From Rhodococcus sp. ABRD24 (GTDB taxonomy: Bacteria > Actinomycetota > Actinomycetes > Mycobacteriales > Mycobacteriaceae), in NCBI RefSeq assembly GCF_004328705.1, contig NZ_CP035319.1, positions 2,976,001 through 3,040,000 of the forward strand: 64,000 bases of DNA, given 5' to 3'. A model generated the notes under the pieces. It ran no database searches, had not been told where the DNA came from, and saw nothing but the letters and a program-made list of their open reading frames with translations. Below are positions 27,258 to 35,789 of the stretch, in pieces. A program made the position numbers and the translations under genes. Position 1 is the stretch's first letter. Each line of letters opens with the position of its first letter.

Positions 27258-27361
27258 TCGTCGGTCCTCGACGCTTCGAGTGGTCCAGTCGTGGAAGCCG
27301 CCGCAGCAGGGCCTGTCATCTTCAGCGACAAGAACCGTGCCAGTTACCGCTGACAGTCACA
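27247..27361 (-). repeat. Right 115-bp terminal inverted repeat
   Basis: Inverse of 22921-23035 with two mismatches. It includes the last codons and stop of the TniB-like relic. Confidence 0.9.
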
Positions 27362-27370
27362 GCGCAATGG
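27362..27370. repeat. Target-site duplication, right copy (GCGCAATGG)
   Basis: Identical to 22912-22920 and immediately outside the right inverted repeat. Confidence 0.85.
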
Positions 27371-27544
27371 ACCCTAGATAGACGGGAGATGCGGGTCAGG
27401 CCGGTGTCCAGCATGGCCGTACCCCAAATGGACGGTCAGACATCCGATTCGGCCTCCGCACCGTCGCCGACTGACAGGCAGCTGTCGGCCGATTCATGTG
27501 ACATGTGAGCCGCATCGTGTGACTAGAGTGGCCGTGCATCTGGC

Positions 27545-28237
27545 ATGGATGGTCGACAAGACGATCGCGCGATGGATGGCGGTGGCACGTCGGACAGAAG
27601 ACCGGAAGGCTGGTTTGCAGCTCTAACGGCCAGTGACATGCAATCAGCGGAGGAGGACGATCGGATACGTACCGGCCTTGACGTTTTTGCTAGCGCGGCT
27701 GGAAGTCCTCCCAATGATGGTCGACTACGGAAGCCTCAGGCCGGTGACCACGCGCCAGACCGATCGCAGGAGATTCTCATGCGCACAGCGTCTTTGCTGC
27801 CACTCATCGCCCAGATCCGGCCCCAAGTATGGGATGCAATAGCTCCACACACACCCCGTTCGCCCCGAAGATACGAGCGTGACTCTCAATCGCTCTCTCC
27901 GTCCGATGCCTTCCTGATCAACACCGCCGATATGGCGCACGAGTTGGTCCGCATCGCAGTTGAATCGGACATCCGTGGTGAACCGTCAGCACGAATCGTC
28001 AGCGAAGTGGTGGACGACTGGTGTCCGACCCCCTACCCGCGGAAATGGCCGTGGGGTGGGCCAGGTCCGCGACCGATGGACGACGGGCCGCTCCCTGACC
28101 CATGGATGATCTCGACCGGCCGCGCGGTCGGCGCAATCGTCTTCGCTTCCGCAGGATCGCGCCTAGATAAGGGCGACCTTCGCACTGCGCTTCTCGATGG
28201 CGCCGATCGACTCGCTGAGGCGGCATCACCTGGCTGA
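27545..28237 (+). CDS. Hypothetical protein
   Basis: A 230-residue protein. The region from about residue 80 onward (SLLPLIAQIRPQVWDAIAPH, then INTADMAHELVRIAVESDIR and VVDDWCPTPYPRKWPW) has natural amino-acid use and predicted helices; the first 70 residues look less coding. No strong ribosome-binding site precedes ATG 27545, and a GTG at 27533 is in frame, so the start is uncertain. No family is recognised. It lies just outside the transposon among phage and plasmid remnants. Confidence 0.5.
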   Translation: MDGRQDDRAMDGGGTSDRRPEGWFAALTASDMQSAEEDDRIRTGLDVFASAAGSPPNDGRLRKPQAGDHAPDRSQEILMRTASLLPLIAQIRPQVWDAIAPHTPRSPRRYERDSQSLSPSDAFLINTADMAHELVRIAVESDIRGEPSARIVSEVVDDWCPTPYPRKWPWGGPGPRPMDDGPLPDPWMISTGRAVGAIVFASAGSRLDKGDLRTALLDGADRLAEAASPG

Positions 28238-28655
28238 CGTCGATGCCCGAACGAAACCGCAGGTAGGAGCTGCCCCCCCAGTTTTGGTGAAGGGGAACGT
28301 CCACCCACACCGCCGGCAGATCGCAGCTCACCTCGGCAGCGACTGTCCCCGGATCGTGAAGACCGGATACACCGACAGCGAGAAGCGAACGCTTGCACTG
28401 TCACTCAACATCGACCGCCGACAGCTCAATCGGGAGCAGAAGCGGGCACTGATCGCTGAGTCGATCAAGGCCGACCCGGGACTATCAGACAATGCTCATG
28501 GTCGACGCACTGGGGCTCACCCCTCAACGGTGGGGTCGGTGCGACGAGACCTGGAGGAATCTGGCGACGTATCTAAATTAGATACGCGAACTGATTCGGC
28601 TGGACGTTCACCGCCCGCATCGAAGCCTCGCCCCGAGCCCGAGTCATGGAACTAG
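28197..28655 (+). pseudogene. Fragment of a ParB-like/phage replication protein
   Basis: From about 28355 the frame encodes KTGYTDSEKRTLALSLNIDR, AESIKADPGLSDNAHGRRTG and TVGSVRRDLEESGDVSKLDT. This resembles the middle HTH region of ParB-like nuclease-domain proteins found on actinophages and plasmids. The N-terminal ParB domain is absent and the first 50 residues look non-coding and overlap the gene before. It ends opposite the 28652-29197 gene, sharing 4 bases. Most likely a decayed remnant. Confidence 0.5.
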
Positions 28656-29197
28656 GCTGCGGGCGCGTCAGTCGGATCATCAAGTACGCGTGTGGGAGGG
28701 CCCATTCCGGTCCGGGTCCATCTCAGACCAGCTGCATCGAGGAAGCTGATAGTGATCGTGTACTCGCCGATCCGTGAACGTGGCGCCTGACCATCTTCGG
28801 ACACCAGATTCACAGGAATCTTGAAATGCCCGCGGGGCTCGATCGAGTTTGTCTCTGCGCGGGCCCCCATCACATTTCGGTTCACCTGCCACGTGAAGTC
28901 GGGTGAATCGGACTTCTCCACCGACTCCAGGCAGACGTGGAAGATCGGGCGGTCGCTCTCATTGAGAATCTTGACCATGAGGCCGCCCATTGCCGTGATT
29001 TCGAAGTAGACGAGACGGGCTTGTGCCGCTTCGAGGTCGCGGCGTTCTTCTGCGCGGCGTTCTTCATCGGCTGCGTGACGACGCCTGTCACGCAATGCCA
29101 GTGCCAGGGCAACTACCACCGCTGCCACTGTGCCGAGGGCGACGAGCCAGTCTGGAAGCGAGCCCCAGTTGATTGGGCCGATTGCGGTGAGGGTCAC
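28652..29197 (-). CDS. Membrane-anchored hypothetical protein
   Basis: A 181-residue protein with one N-terminal membrane helix (residues about 15-36, WLVALGTVAAVVVALALALR). A charged Arg/Glu coiled-coil (RRRHAADEERRAEERRDLEA) follows, then a soluble beta-rich domain. Similar small proteins occur on actinobacterial islands and prophages. No function is recognised. Confidence 0.6.
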   Translation of the reverse strand: MTLTAIGPINWGSLPDWLVALGTVAAVVVALALALRDRRRHAADEERRAEERRDLEAAQARLVYFEITAMGGLMVKILNESDRPIFHVCLESVEKSDSPDFTWQVNRNVMGARAETNSIEPRGHFKIPVNLVSEDGQAPRSRIGEYTITISFLDAAGLRWTRTGMGPPTRVLDDPTDAPAA

Positions 29198-29363
29198 AGC
29201 TCGTCATCGTCGCATGGGTGCGGATGCAGCCGCGGTGGGCGTCTACTCAAGCCGGGTTTCATCGAGTCGTCACGCGTCGGAGTAGACCGATAGGCTGCAC
29301 GTAGTTCTTGTCGCTGGCTGCGGGCCGGACACCTTGTTCAGGTGATCCGGGAGGGCTTGGCCG

Positions 29364-30126
29364 GTGACAGTCCCGTTCGCTACTGCCTCTGTCAAAGCGA
29401 GTTTGGACTGGGGCAATCTCGACGCCGAGTTCGAGGCGCGGGTGCGTGCGGCCGCAGTGCGGGCTACCGAGGCAGCTGAGCAGCATTTCAAGGACATCGA
29501 GTTCGCGGCGAATGTCCGCCTCGACGCCGATACTGGGTTGTTCTCGCACGAGACACAGGCGCGGCTGAACACGCTCTCGCTTTCTGCGAATGTCACGCTC
29601 GAAGCTGACAAGGCCGCGTTGCAGGCGTCGTTGGCGACGCTGAGTGCGACGGTGCCAGTCACGTTGGATGTGTCGCCGACACAGTTTCAGGCGTTCGTGG
29701 CGGAGCTGAACACGAAGCTCACGGCCGCCGACATCGTCGCCCCGGTGCGTCTGGATGTGGCGAATGCAGCGGAGTTCCGGGCGTACATCGCGCATTTGAC
29801 GCGGCCGACGACCCAGATCGTGCGCATCAACACCGTCGGTGGTGGTGGCGATGGCGTGGCCGGGTTGGGTATGTCGCTGGACCGGGTCGCGAGGAATCGC
29901 GTGAAGATCGCCGGTATCGCGTCGTTGATCGCCGCGATCGGTGCCGCGGCGGGACTGGCTGCGGGAGCCGTCGGTGCGCTCGGTGTCGGGCTGGCGGGTG
30001 TCGGTATCGCGGGCGCCGCGGGCCTGGCCGCGACTGTGGTCGGACTGCAGGGAGTCGGGGACGCGTTCTCCGCCCTGAGTGACGCCGCTAGCAGTGCCGG
30101 AGCGGACGCGGCAGTCGGGCTGGGCC
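29364..30126 (+). pseudogene. 5' fragment of a phage tail tape-measure protein
   Basis: GTG 29364 follows GGGAGGGC. The product has alternating beta/helix segments (FATASVKASLDWGNLDAEFE, VRLDADTGLFSHETQ, VTLDVSPTQFQAFVAEL). A long Gly/Ala hydrophobic region (GIASLIAAIGAAAGLAAGAV) is typical of actinophage tape-measure proteins, which normally exceed 1000 residues. Natural coding stops near 30126, where sequence of a toxin-antitoxin locus begins; the frame then runs on as nonsense. The 3' boundary is approximate. Confidence 0.65.
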
Positions 30127-30199
30127 TGGTGCCCTGCCCTGTCGTGTTGCAGGCCGGTGCTGCCCGTCGACACCCTGCCGGGTGCCGACGGGGGCTGTC

Positions 30200-30520
30200 T
30201 CACCGGGTCGCGTTGTCCTGCACGTACAGCGTGATCGCGTCCCGCATGACCTCGGACGACCGGCGGCCCTGCGCCTTCGCGATCTCGTCGACCTGCTCGC
30301 TCACGGCGAGCGGGAGCCGGACCTGCCGCCGGGGCGACTCGGTGCCGGGCGCGGCGGCCGGGTCGAGGCTGGGCCGTCCGGCGTGGGCGCGGGCGAGCAG
30401 GGCCCGGCCCGCTTCGGCGGCGGCCGCGCCCCGGCGGGCCGTCGTCGAGTTCTCGGGTAGGACCATGTCGTCCTCGGCCCATCGGGCTGCGGCCTCGTAG
30501 TCCTTCGCCTTCTTGGTCAT
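30200..30520 (-). CDS. Ribbon-helix-helix antitoxin
   Basis: A 106-residue protein. ATG 30520 follows GGAGGAAGCG. The C-terminal part QVRLPLAVSEQVDEIAKAQG followed by RRSSEVMRDAITLYV is a CopG-type ribbon-helix-helix DNA-binding fold. The middle is Ala-rich. It lies 40 bases downstream of the BrnT-like toxin gene in the same transcript; toxin first is the order seen in brnTA. It should neutralise the toxin and repress the shared promoter. Confidence 0.72.
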   Translation of the reverse strand: MTKKAKDYEAAARWAEDDMVLPENSTTARRGAAAAEAGRALLARAHAGRPSLDPAAAPGTESPRRQVRLPLAVSEQVDEIAKAQGRRSSEVMRDAITLYVQDNATR

Positions 30521-30560
30521 CGCTTCCTCCATTCTTGCCGCGTGCACAGGTCCGGCACCT

Positions 30561-30827
30561 TCAGTTCTTCATCCGCTCAAGGTGTTTCGCCCGGGCCTCC
30601 ATGACGTGAAAGATCGTCACGTCGCGGCGGCCGATCTCGACCATCACCTCGAGCAACGGTGCCCCCAGCCGACGCTGAGGGCCGATGAACAGGGTGGGCG
30701 GGATGGTCGACGGCGGGCGGGGCTCGTCGAATTCGGTCTCCATGTACTCGGCGTGTGCGATGGCATACTTCGCGTCCTCAATGTCGATTCCGTGCTTGAG
30801 GGCACTGTCGGTCCACTTGATTGCCAT
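30561..30827 (-). CDS. BrnT-like toxin
   Basis: An 88-residue protein with the short N-terminal KWTDSALKHGIDIEDAKYAI and the later LLEVMVEIGRRDVTIFHVME and ARAKHLERM. This resembles BrnT/RelE-fold ribonuclease toxins (KHGI...DA...). ATG 30827 is preferred to 30845 because the latter would read through the repeated operator. No clear ribosome-binding site is visible. Alternative: an uncharacterised DUF4258-like protein. Confidence 0.62.
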   Translation of the reverse strand: MAIKWTDSALKHGIDIEDAKYAIAHAEYMETEFDEPRPPSTIPPTLFIGPQRRLGAPLLEVMVEIGRRDVTIFHVMEARAKHLERMKN

Positions 30828-30828
30828 G

Positions 30829-30873
30829 CTAATAGTGTACGACAAAATAGTCTATTTGTGTAGTACAAAATAG
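30829..30873. promoter_or_regulatory. Tandem 22-bp repeats, likely TA operator/promoter
   Basis: Two repeats, 30829-30850 and 30852-30873, share 18 of 22 bases and end ACAAAATAG. Each also has partial dyad symmetry (CTATTT...ACAAAATAG). They lie directly upstream of the toxin start, where autoregulatory antitoxins bind. AT content is much higher than in the surroundings. Confidence 0.68.
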
Positions 30874-30960
30874 GTTCGCTGCTGCCTTCCCGCCTCGGGC
30901 CATGTCCGGGGTCAGTCGAGGGCGATGGATTCGGGCTTGATGTGCGCGGCGATCCCGGTG

Positions 30961-31674
30961 TCAGGGCTCGGCGGCCTTGCTGCCGGGAACCGTCACGGTC
31001 TGCGCGTCCAGGGCAGCGAAGATCTCCTCGGCCAGACGGGTGCCCATCCGCGGTGCGTGTTTGACCGCGAGAGTGGTGATCCGGCGTTTACCGGCCTGCC
31101 GGATCCCGGCCGGTCCGCCGTAGCGGGACAGGATCTCGAGGACAGCCAGGTGACTGATCCGAGATCCCAGAACTCGTTCGAGGACGGGGTGGATGCCGGT
31201 GAGCAGTCCGCGGATGCGGTTGCTGATCCGGGTGGCCTCGCCGGCGAGGTCGTCGTCGAACCCGACGAGCACTCCGAGTTCGGTCAGGGTCTCGTCACCG
31301 ACGTCGACCTGGCGCAGGGTGTGGGGCATGGTGCGGGCGGTGTCGGCGATGATGAACGCGTCGCGGGCATCGGTCTTCGCCTGCCCGGGATAGAGATCGG
31401 CGACCCGGCGCATCGACAGCCCTGGCAGGTAGGCGACGTCATGACCGCAGGCCCGGGCAACGGTGACCGGCAAGGCGCCGATGGTGTTCGGTTGATCGAC
31501 GACCACCAGGATCGGTCCGTGCGCGGCGAGGTCCGCGAACACAGCCCGCAGGCGCGCCTCGTCGTTCGGCAGCGCCTTGTCGAACAGTCGGCGGCCGGCG
31601 GCATTCAATCCGACCGCGTGATGATCGCTTTTACCCACGTCGATGCCGCAAAACACGGCGTAACTCGTGTCCAT
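30961..31674 (-). pseudogene. IS110-family transposase, C-terminally truncated
   Basis: The 237-residue product has the DEDD-type N-terminal domain of IS110 transposases (YAVFCGIDVGKSDHHAVGL, LVVVDQPNTIGALPV, AKTDARDAFIIADTART). It ends at a stop after AALDAQTVTVPG. Family members are about 400 residues and carry a second domain with the catalytic serine, which is lost here. ATG 31674 starts the usual family N-terminus. Confidence 0.85.
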
Positions 31675-31842
31675 GAAGCAGTCTTTCGTCCGGCCCAACC
31701 GGTCGCCGATCCAGCATCGATACCCGGCACCCACGTTACGAAGAGACCTACCTCTAACCCGGTGGCCCTGTCCCTATCAGCGGTCCATCGATGCCACCAA
31801 GTTCGGCGACACCACCCCCCGGATCATTCGAAAGACAGGGGC
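30961..31842 (-). mobile_element. IS110-family remnant A
   Basis: The 5' non-coding end (31760-31842) matches the corresponding end of a second remnant at 36860-36937 (shared words: ATCGATGCC, GGTTCGGCGAC or AGTTCGGCGAC, CGGATCATTCG, GACAGGGGC). This marks the element edge near 31842. The other half of the element is gone. Confidence 0.75.
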
Positions 31843-32104
31843 AGGAAGTCATACCGAACCTGGCGACCGCGGTCCCGCGGTGCGGGACTACGAAGAAGGT
31901 AACGGGGGCCTCGTCTTTGCGGTACTTCCGACGGTTCAATCGCTCGCCCTTCACCCAAGGCGCGACGAGCGTCCCATAGATGGTCACCGTGGCGGGCTGC
32001 CCGGTCACGTCGCAGTCCTCCGGCCGCAGGTCCCAAATACCCCACTGATCCGGCCGCCAGTAGTGATCAGCCGGGTCCGCCGCAAGAAGCGCATTCCGCT
32101 TCAC
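31754..32104 (-). pseudogene. Small hypothetical gene cut by IS110 remnant A
   Basis: GTG 32104 opens a frame whose first 87 residues look natural (HYWRPDQWGIWDLRPEDCDV, ATVTIYGTLVAPWVKGERLN, AVARFGMTSCPCLSN). The remaining 29 are encoded by the end of IS110 remnant A. The native 3' end is therefore lost. The W/D-rich start resembles small accessory-region proteins, but no family is recognised. Confidence 0.5.
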
Positions 32105-32402
32105 ACCTACTTGGGAGTCGAGACGGTTTATGGAGTATTCAGCAGAGTCGACCCGTTGTGACCCCGATCGGAACGTCGACCTGAAGAATCTGCGGGGAGG
32201 AGTAAGTTTTTTTTAGTTCTCCCCTGACTGCTCCTACTGGTGGGAAAAACTCGATGACCGTGGTCGGCGCAATGCGTGGAAATTAGAGGGCTTTCATTGA
32301 AATCTCTCTGACTCGCCGGTTTCGGAGATTGTCAATCCTCGGCACATCCCCGTCTGTTGATCAAAGATTGCAAGGGGTTTCTGCGAATTACCCACCCATA
32401 TT
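32105..32402. other. Gap of about 300 bases without a gene
   Basis: It includes an unusual T-rich run (GTAAGTTTTTTTTAGTT at 32203-32219) and AT-richer sequence than the surroundings. I see no gene or clear hairpin. Confidence 0.45.
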
Positions 32403-32609
32403 TTATTCCGTTCGACTGCTGCACATGAGGGCGTAGCCTGCCATTCCTATCGCCACACCTACGGTTAGTGCGGCTGCTGCCACACCCGGTGATCGGCCGC
32501 TGGCAAAGTAGGTGATCACTGCACCTCCGATGCTGGGTGGCAGCGTGAACAGCAACGCAATAATCCAGTTGAAGAACGATCCCCGTTCGCGTGGCGCACT
32601 CATTGTCAA
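32403..32609 (-). CDS. Small two-helix membrane protein
   Basis: 68 residues with two hydrophobic helices (NWIIALLFTLPPSIGGAVIT and a second ending GVAIGMAGYALMC) and a charged N-terminus. It follows the ABC permease gene on the same strand by 54 bases and could be the last gene of that operon. ATG 32609 or 32603 may be used. Function unknown. Confidence 0.5.
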   Translation of the reverse strand: MTMSAPRERGSFFNWIIALLFTLPPSIGGAVITYFASGRSPGVAAAALTVGVAIGMAGYALMCSSRTE

Positions 32610-32663
32610 CAGATCCTCTCGATTCCAGTCCGAAGTGTTCTACCCTCGCCTGTGCTGCTCGAT

Positions 32664-33449
32664 TCATCGTCGGTGTCGTGGGGTCCAACTGAAACGCCAT
32701 GTGGTCACTCCGATACCGATCCCCGTCCAAAGCGCACATGAGACTGCTGCGGTCCAATAGTCGCCGGCTACGGCCGTCCCGTTGTAGCCGGCGATGGCGA
32801 GGGCCACGCCTTCACCGAAGGGAAGGAAGGATGCTGCGGTCTGCGCCCATTCCGGCGCTGAAGAGAGGGGAAAGAACCCTCCGGAGAGCATCAGAAGGGG
32901 CAACGCCAGAGCATTCGCCACCGGGCCGGCGGCGTTCTCCGACGGAATGACCGCGGTGAGGGCGAGCCCCATTGCGCTCCCGGTGATGGTGAGTAGTGGT
33001 ACCGCGATCAGGACCGCGAGCGGTTCGATCGCTGTGGTGCCTCCCACGATCACGGCATAGGCCGCGATAACTCCGACCCCGAGCAGCGATAGCAGTGCGG
33101 AGGCACTGATGCGGGACGCAAGGAGAGCGCCGCGTGGGGCGGGCAGCAGACGCCATCGTTTGAGTAGCCCGTACTCCCGTAGATAGGTGAAGGTGATCGC
33201 GATGTTGGTCAATGTGCCGCTGACTACGGCAATGCCCATCGTCGCAGGCGCGTAGTAAGCCATGGTGTCCTTGCCCTGTGAGCCGATGACCGAGAACGTG
33301 ACCAGGAAGATCAAAGGAAGGGCAACGGAGAAGAACGCTGCGGCCGGATTGCGCAGTTGCGCCAGCAGGTCGTACCGCAGCTGCCACAGGTACAGCGTTG
33401 GAACGCCGAGAGCGGGCAATGCCGGATTGTCGAGAGTCTGGTCTTTCAT
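32664..33449 (-). CDS. ABC-2 type exporter permease
   Basis: A 261-residue membrane protein with six predicted helices. The ABC-2 pattern is clear: LTNIAITFTYLREYGLLKRWRLLPAP before the third helix, and NALALPLLMLSGGFFP with the common hydrophobic LPFGEGV near the end. ATG 33449 overlaps the ATPase stop (ATGA). Such permeases export drugs, lipids or peptides. The divergent two-component system next door suggests envelope- or antibiotic-responsive control. Confidence 0.87.
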   Translation of the reverse strand: MKDQTLDNPALPALGVPTLYLWQLRYDLLAQLRNPAAAFFSVALPLIFLVTFSVIGSQGKDTMAYYAPATMGIAVVSGTLTNIAITFTYLREYGLLKRWRLLPAPRGALLASRISASALLSLLGVGVIAAYAVIVGGTTAIEPLAVLIAVPLLTITGSAMGLALTAVIPSENAAGPVANALALPLLMLSGGFFPLSSAPEWAQTAASFLPFGEGVALAIAGYNGTAVAGDYWTAAVSCALWTGIGIGVTTWRFSWTPRHRR

Positions 33450-34420
33450 GAGGCGAGACCACTCGACTGGTCGGCCGGTGCTTCCAGCAGCTCGAGGTAG
33501 ATGTCCTCGAGTGTCGGAGTATGCACCGCCAGATTCACGGGTGTGAACCCTTCCTCTGCAGCGAGTCGGGTGATCGTCGCAATCACCTCGCTCGGGGTCC
33601 GAGTCATGATCCGCCACAGTCCCGAGTCGGCGTCTTGGTTCGCTTCCGCCAGGATCGGAGGGATCGGACGTCCTTCGAGTTCTGGCGCGGAGAACTCCAC
33701 TCGGGACGGAATGCCACTGCGTTTACTCAGCTCCTGCGCCGTGCCCTCGAGTAGCACGCGGCCAGCTACCAGGATCACGATGCGGTCTGCCAGAGTTGCG
33801 ACTTCTTCCAACATGTGGGTCGTGATAATCATGGCTGTGCCGCGGGAAGACAAACTTCGAAGCATGTCCAGCAGATCCCGGCGAGATTGCGTGTCCAGTC
33901 CGGTGGTGGGCTCGTCCAGGAACAACAGATCCGGTCGGCCGACCAGCGCCAGAGCTACTTCCAGTCGGCGACGTTCCCCACCCGACAAACGTGTCACTCG
34001 ACGCTTGGTCAGCTCACTCAAGCCAGTTCTGGCCAGTACTTCGCCGGGTGAGAGAGGATCGGAGTAGTAGCCGGCGGTCATGGTGGTGAACTCACCGACG
34101 GTCAGCTCACTGTCCACGCGGCAGTCCTGCAGCACGGCACCGATGCGCGCCCGCCATCCACGCGGCGCAGTCCATGGAGTGTGGCCGAAGACCTCGACTC
34201 GGCCACTGTCGGGACGTTGAAATCCTTCGAGGCATTCGACCAACGACGTCTTTCCTGCACCGTTCGGCCCGAGTAGGCCAACCACTTCACCCGGAGAAAC
34301 GGTAATGCTGGCACCGTCGAGGATAGTGATCCCGCCTCGGCGCAGCACGACATCTTCGGCCGATACCGGAATGTTCCGGCGCGCGGCTGAGGAGTCGGCT
34401 TTGGATGTAGGTTCGTTCAC
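33446..34420 (-). CDS. ABC exporter ATPase (DrrA-like)
   Basis: A 324-residue ATPase with Walker A GLLGPNGAGKTSLVE, signature RLSGGERRRLEVALAL, Walker B LLFLDEPTTGLD and switch IITTHMLEE. The C-terminal extension (LEDIYLELLEAP) is typical of DrrA/CcmA-type exporters. GTG 34420 is likely but its GGAGG is very close (1-2 bases), so the true start may be slightly downstream. It is translationally coupled to the permease. Confidence 0.87.
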   Translation of the reverse strand: MNEPTSKADSSAARRNIPVSAEDVVLRRGGITILDGASITVSPGEVVGLLGPNGAGKTSLVECLEGFQRPDSGRVEVFGHTPWTAPRGWRARIGAVLQDCRVDSELTVGEFTTMTAGYYSDPLSPGEVLARTGLSELTKRRVTRLSGGERRRLEVALALVGRPDLLFLDEPTTGLDTQSRRDLLDMLRSLSSRGTAMIITTHMLEEVATLADRIVILVAGRVLLEGTAQELSKRSGIPSRVEFSAPELEGRPIPPILAEANQDADSGLWRIMTRTPSEVIATITRLAAEEGFTPVNLAVHTPTLEDIYLELLEAPADQSSGLAS

Positions 34421-34565
34421 CCCTCCGATGATTCGGGGTCCGAGTTGGCAGCGGAACCGCTGAATGGGGTACCCGCCCCTCCATCGATCGGGGGAGGGCA
34501 CATGGGCGAGGCACTACCATACTCAGAGCGTTCGAGGGGACTCGGAGCATTCGAAGGGGATCGGT

Positions 34566-35789
34566 ATGACGAAGATGGGGCCCGGTCAGTCGATATCCGA
34601 GGTCTTGGGACCGACGACTACTGGTGACCCGCCGATTCGACGTAGTGGCTGGATCTTGCTGTGGTCGACCAACGTGGTGATTTCGTTGAGCGTGATCGCT
34701 TTCTTTCCGACGCGGGGCACTGCTCACCTCGCCGTAGCCGTCGGCTTCGCCAGTCTCGGATCGGCCATGGTCGCGGTGGTGGGGCTGCGGCTGCTCAACA
34801 GCACCCGAGACGGAGAAAGCGTCTCGGGTGTCATGGCGGCCGGACTCGCCATTCCTTGGTGCGTAGCGATTTTCGCGGCCCCAGCCCTGTGGCTGAGTTC
34901 GCCGACGACGTTGGCCCTCCTTTTCGGAATACTCGACCGCCGCGTCGCCTACCTCGCGTCGACGGCGTACGCAGCCGCCGGATCCAGTGCGATCTGGCTG
35001 ACCATGGATCTCTCGCCAGGGATGAGCGTTGGCGCTGCGGTCGGGACGTTCGTGTACAGCCAGGTGCTCAGTTGGCAGATTGCCCGCATCATCGGTGAAT
35101 CACACGAGCGAAAGGAACTGCTGCGCCGGTTGGAGCGCACGCGAGGACTACTCGCAGCGACCAGCCACCACAACGGTGTTCTGAGCGAACGACAGCGTCT
35201 GGCCAGGGAGATCCATGACACCGTCACTCAAGGACTCGCCAGTATACGAATTCTCCTCGAGGCCGCGGAGATCGAGATGGACACCGACCCCGACAAAGCT
35301 CGACAACATCTGCATCTAGCGCGGTGTACGGCGGACGAGAGCCACCAGCAGGCACGCACGCTGGTGAACGACGGAGTCGTTGACGGTCTCGAGCAGGATG
35401 AGCAGTACAGTCTGGTCCAGATGCTGGACCGGCTGGTGCAGAGCCAATGGGCCTTCTCAGCGGAATTGTTGGTAGAGGGCGAACCTCGAACGTTGAATGT
35501 CCGGACTACCGTGAACTTGCTTCGTATCGCTCAAGAATCGCTAGCAAATGTTCACAAGCATGCGCAGGCTGAGCGGGCCACCGTTGCACTTGGCTACGAG
35601 AGAGAGTCCACCACGTTGACCATCACTGACGACGGCGTCGGATTCGACGAGGCAAACACGGGTGGCCGCGGCTACGGGCTGTCCGGGATGCGTGATCGAA
35701 TCACTTCGGAGGGCGGTGATTTCAGCGTATGCGCGACACCCAAGTCGGGAACGACTATCTGCGTGCGGGTTCCGACCCTATCCGATTGA
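34566..35789 (+). CDS. Sensor histidine kinase (NarL/DesK type)
   Basis: A 407-residue kinase with about six N-terminal membrane helices and no large periplasmic domain. A coiled linker leads to the HisKA_3 dimerisation box (LSERQRLAREIHDTVTQGLA, phospho-His in REIHD). The ATPase domain has the N-box LLRIAQESLANVHKHAQA and G-box DDGVGFDEANTGGRGYGLSG. ATG 34566 follows GAAGGGG. Kinases of this form sense membrane state or cell-wall drugs and often control an adjacent ABC exporter, here the divergent pair. Confidence 0.88.
   Translation: MTKMGPGQSISEVLGPTTTGDPPIRRSGWILLWSTNVVISLSVIAFFPTRGTAHLAVAVGFASLGSAMVAVVGLRLLNSTRDGESVSGVMAAGLAIPWCVAIFAAPALWLSSPTTLALLFGILDRRVAYLASTAYAAAGSSAIWLTMDLSPGMSVGAAVGTFVYSQVLSWQIARIIGESHERKELLRRLERTRGLLAATSHHNGVLSERQRLAREIHDTVTQGLASIRILLEAAEIEMDTDPDKARQHLHLARCTADESHQQARTLVNDGVVDGLEQDEQYSLVQMLDRLVQSQWAFSAELLVEGEPRTLNVRTTVNLLRIAQESLANVHKHAQAERATVALGYERESTTLTITDDGVGFDEANTGGRGYGLSGMRDRITSEGGDFSVCATPKSGTTICVRVPTLSD

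Larger units (their letters stand above)
22921..27361. mobile_element. 4.4-kb transposon with 115-bp inverted repeats and nuclease cargo
   Basis: The element runs from TGTGACTGTC to its inverse GACAGTCACA. It has 115-bp inverted repeats with two mismatches and a 9-bp direct repeat outside. Inside are a membrane protein, a ComJ-like gene, an LGFP-NucA/NucB gene (frameshifted) and a 5'-truncated TniB-like ATPase whose stop codon lies within the right repeat. No transposase is present, so the copy is non-autonomous. The TniB-like relic suggests a Tn5053/Tn402-like or related AAA-helper family. Confidence 0.85.

Noticed and set aside
28652..30482. Reverse-strand frame of 407 residues opposite the tape-measure fragment
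   Set aside because: It has no recognisable domain and mirrors the periodic Gly/Ala codons of the phage gene.
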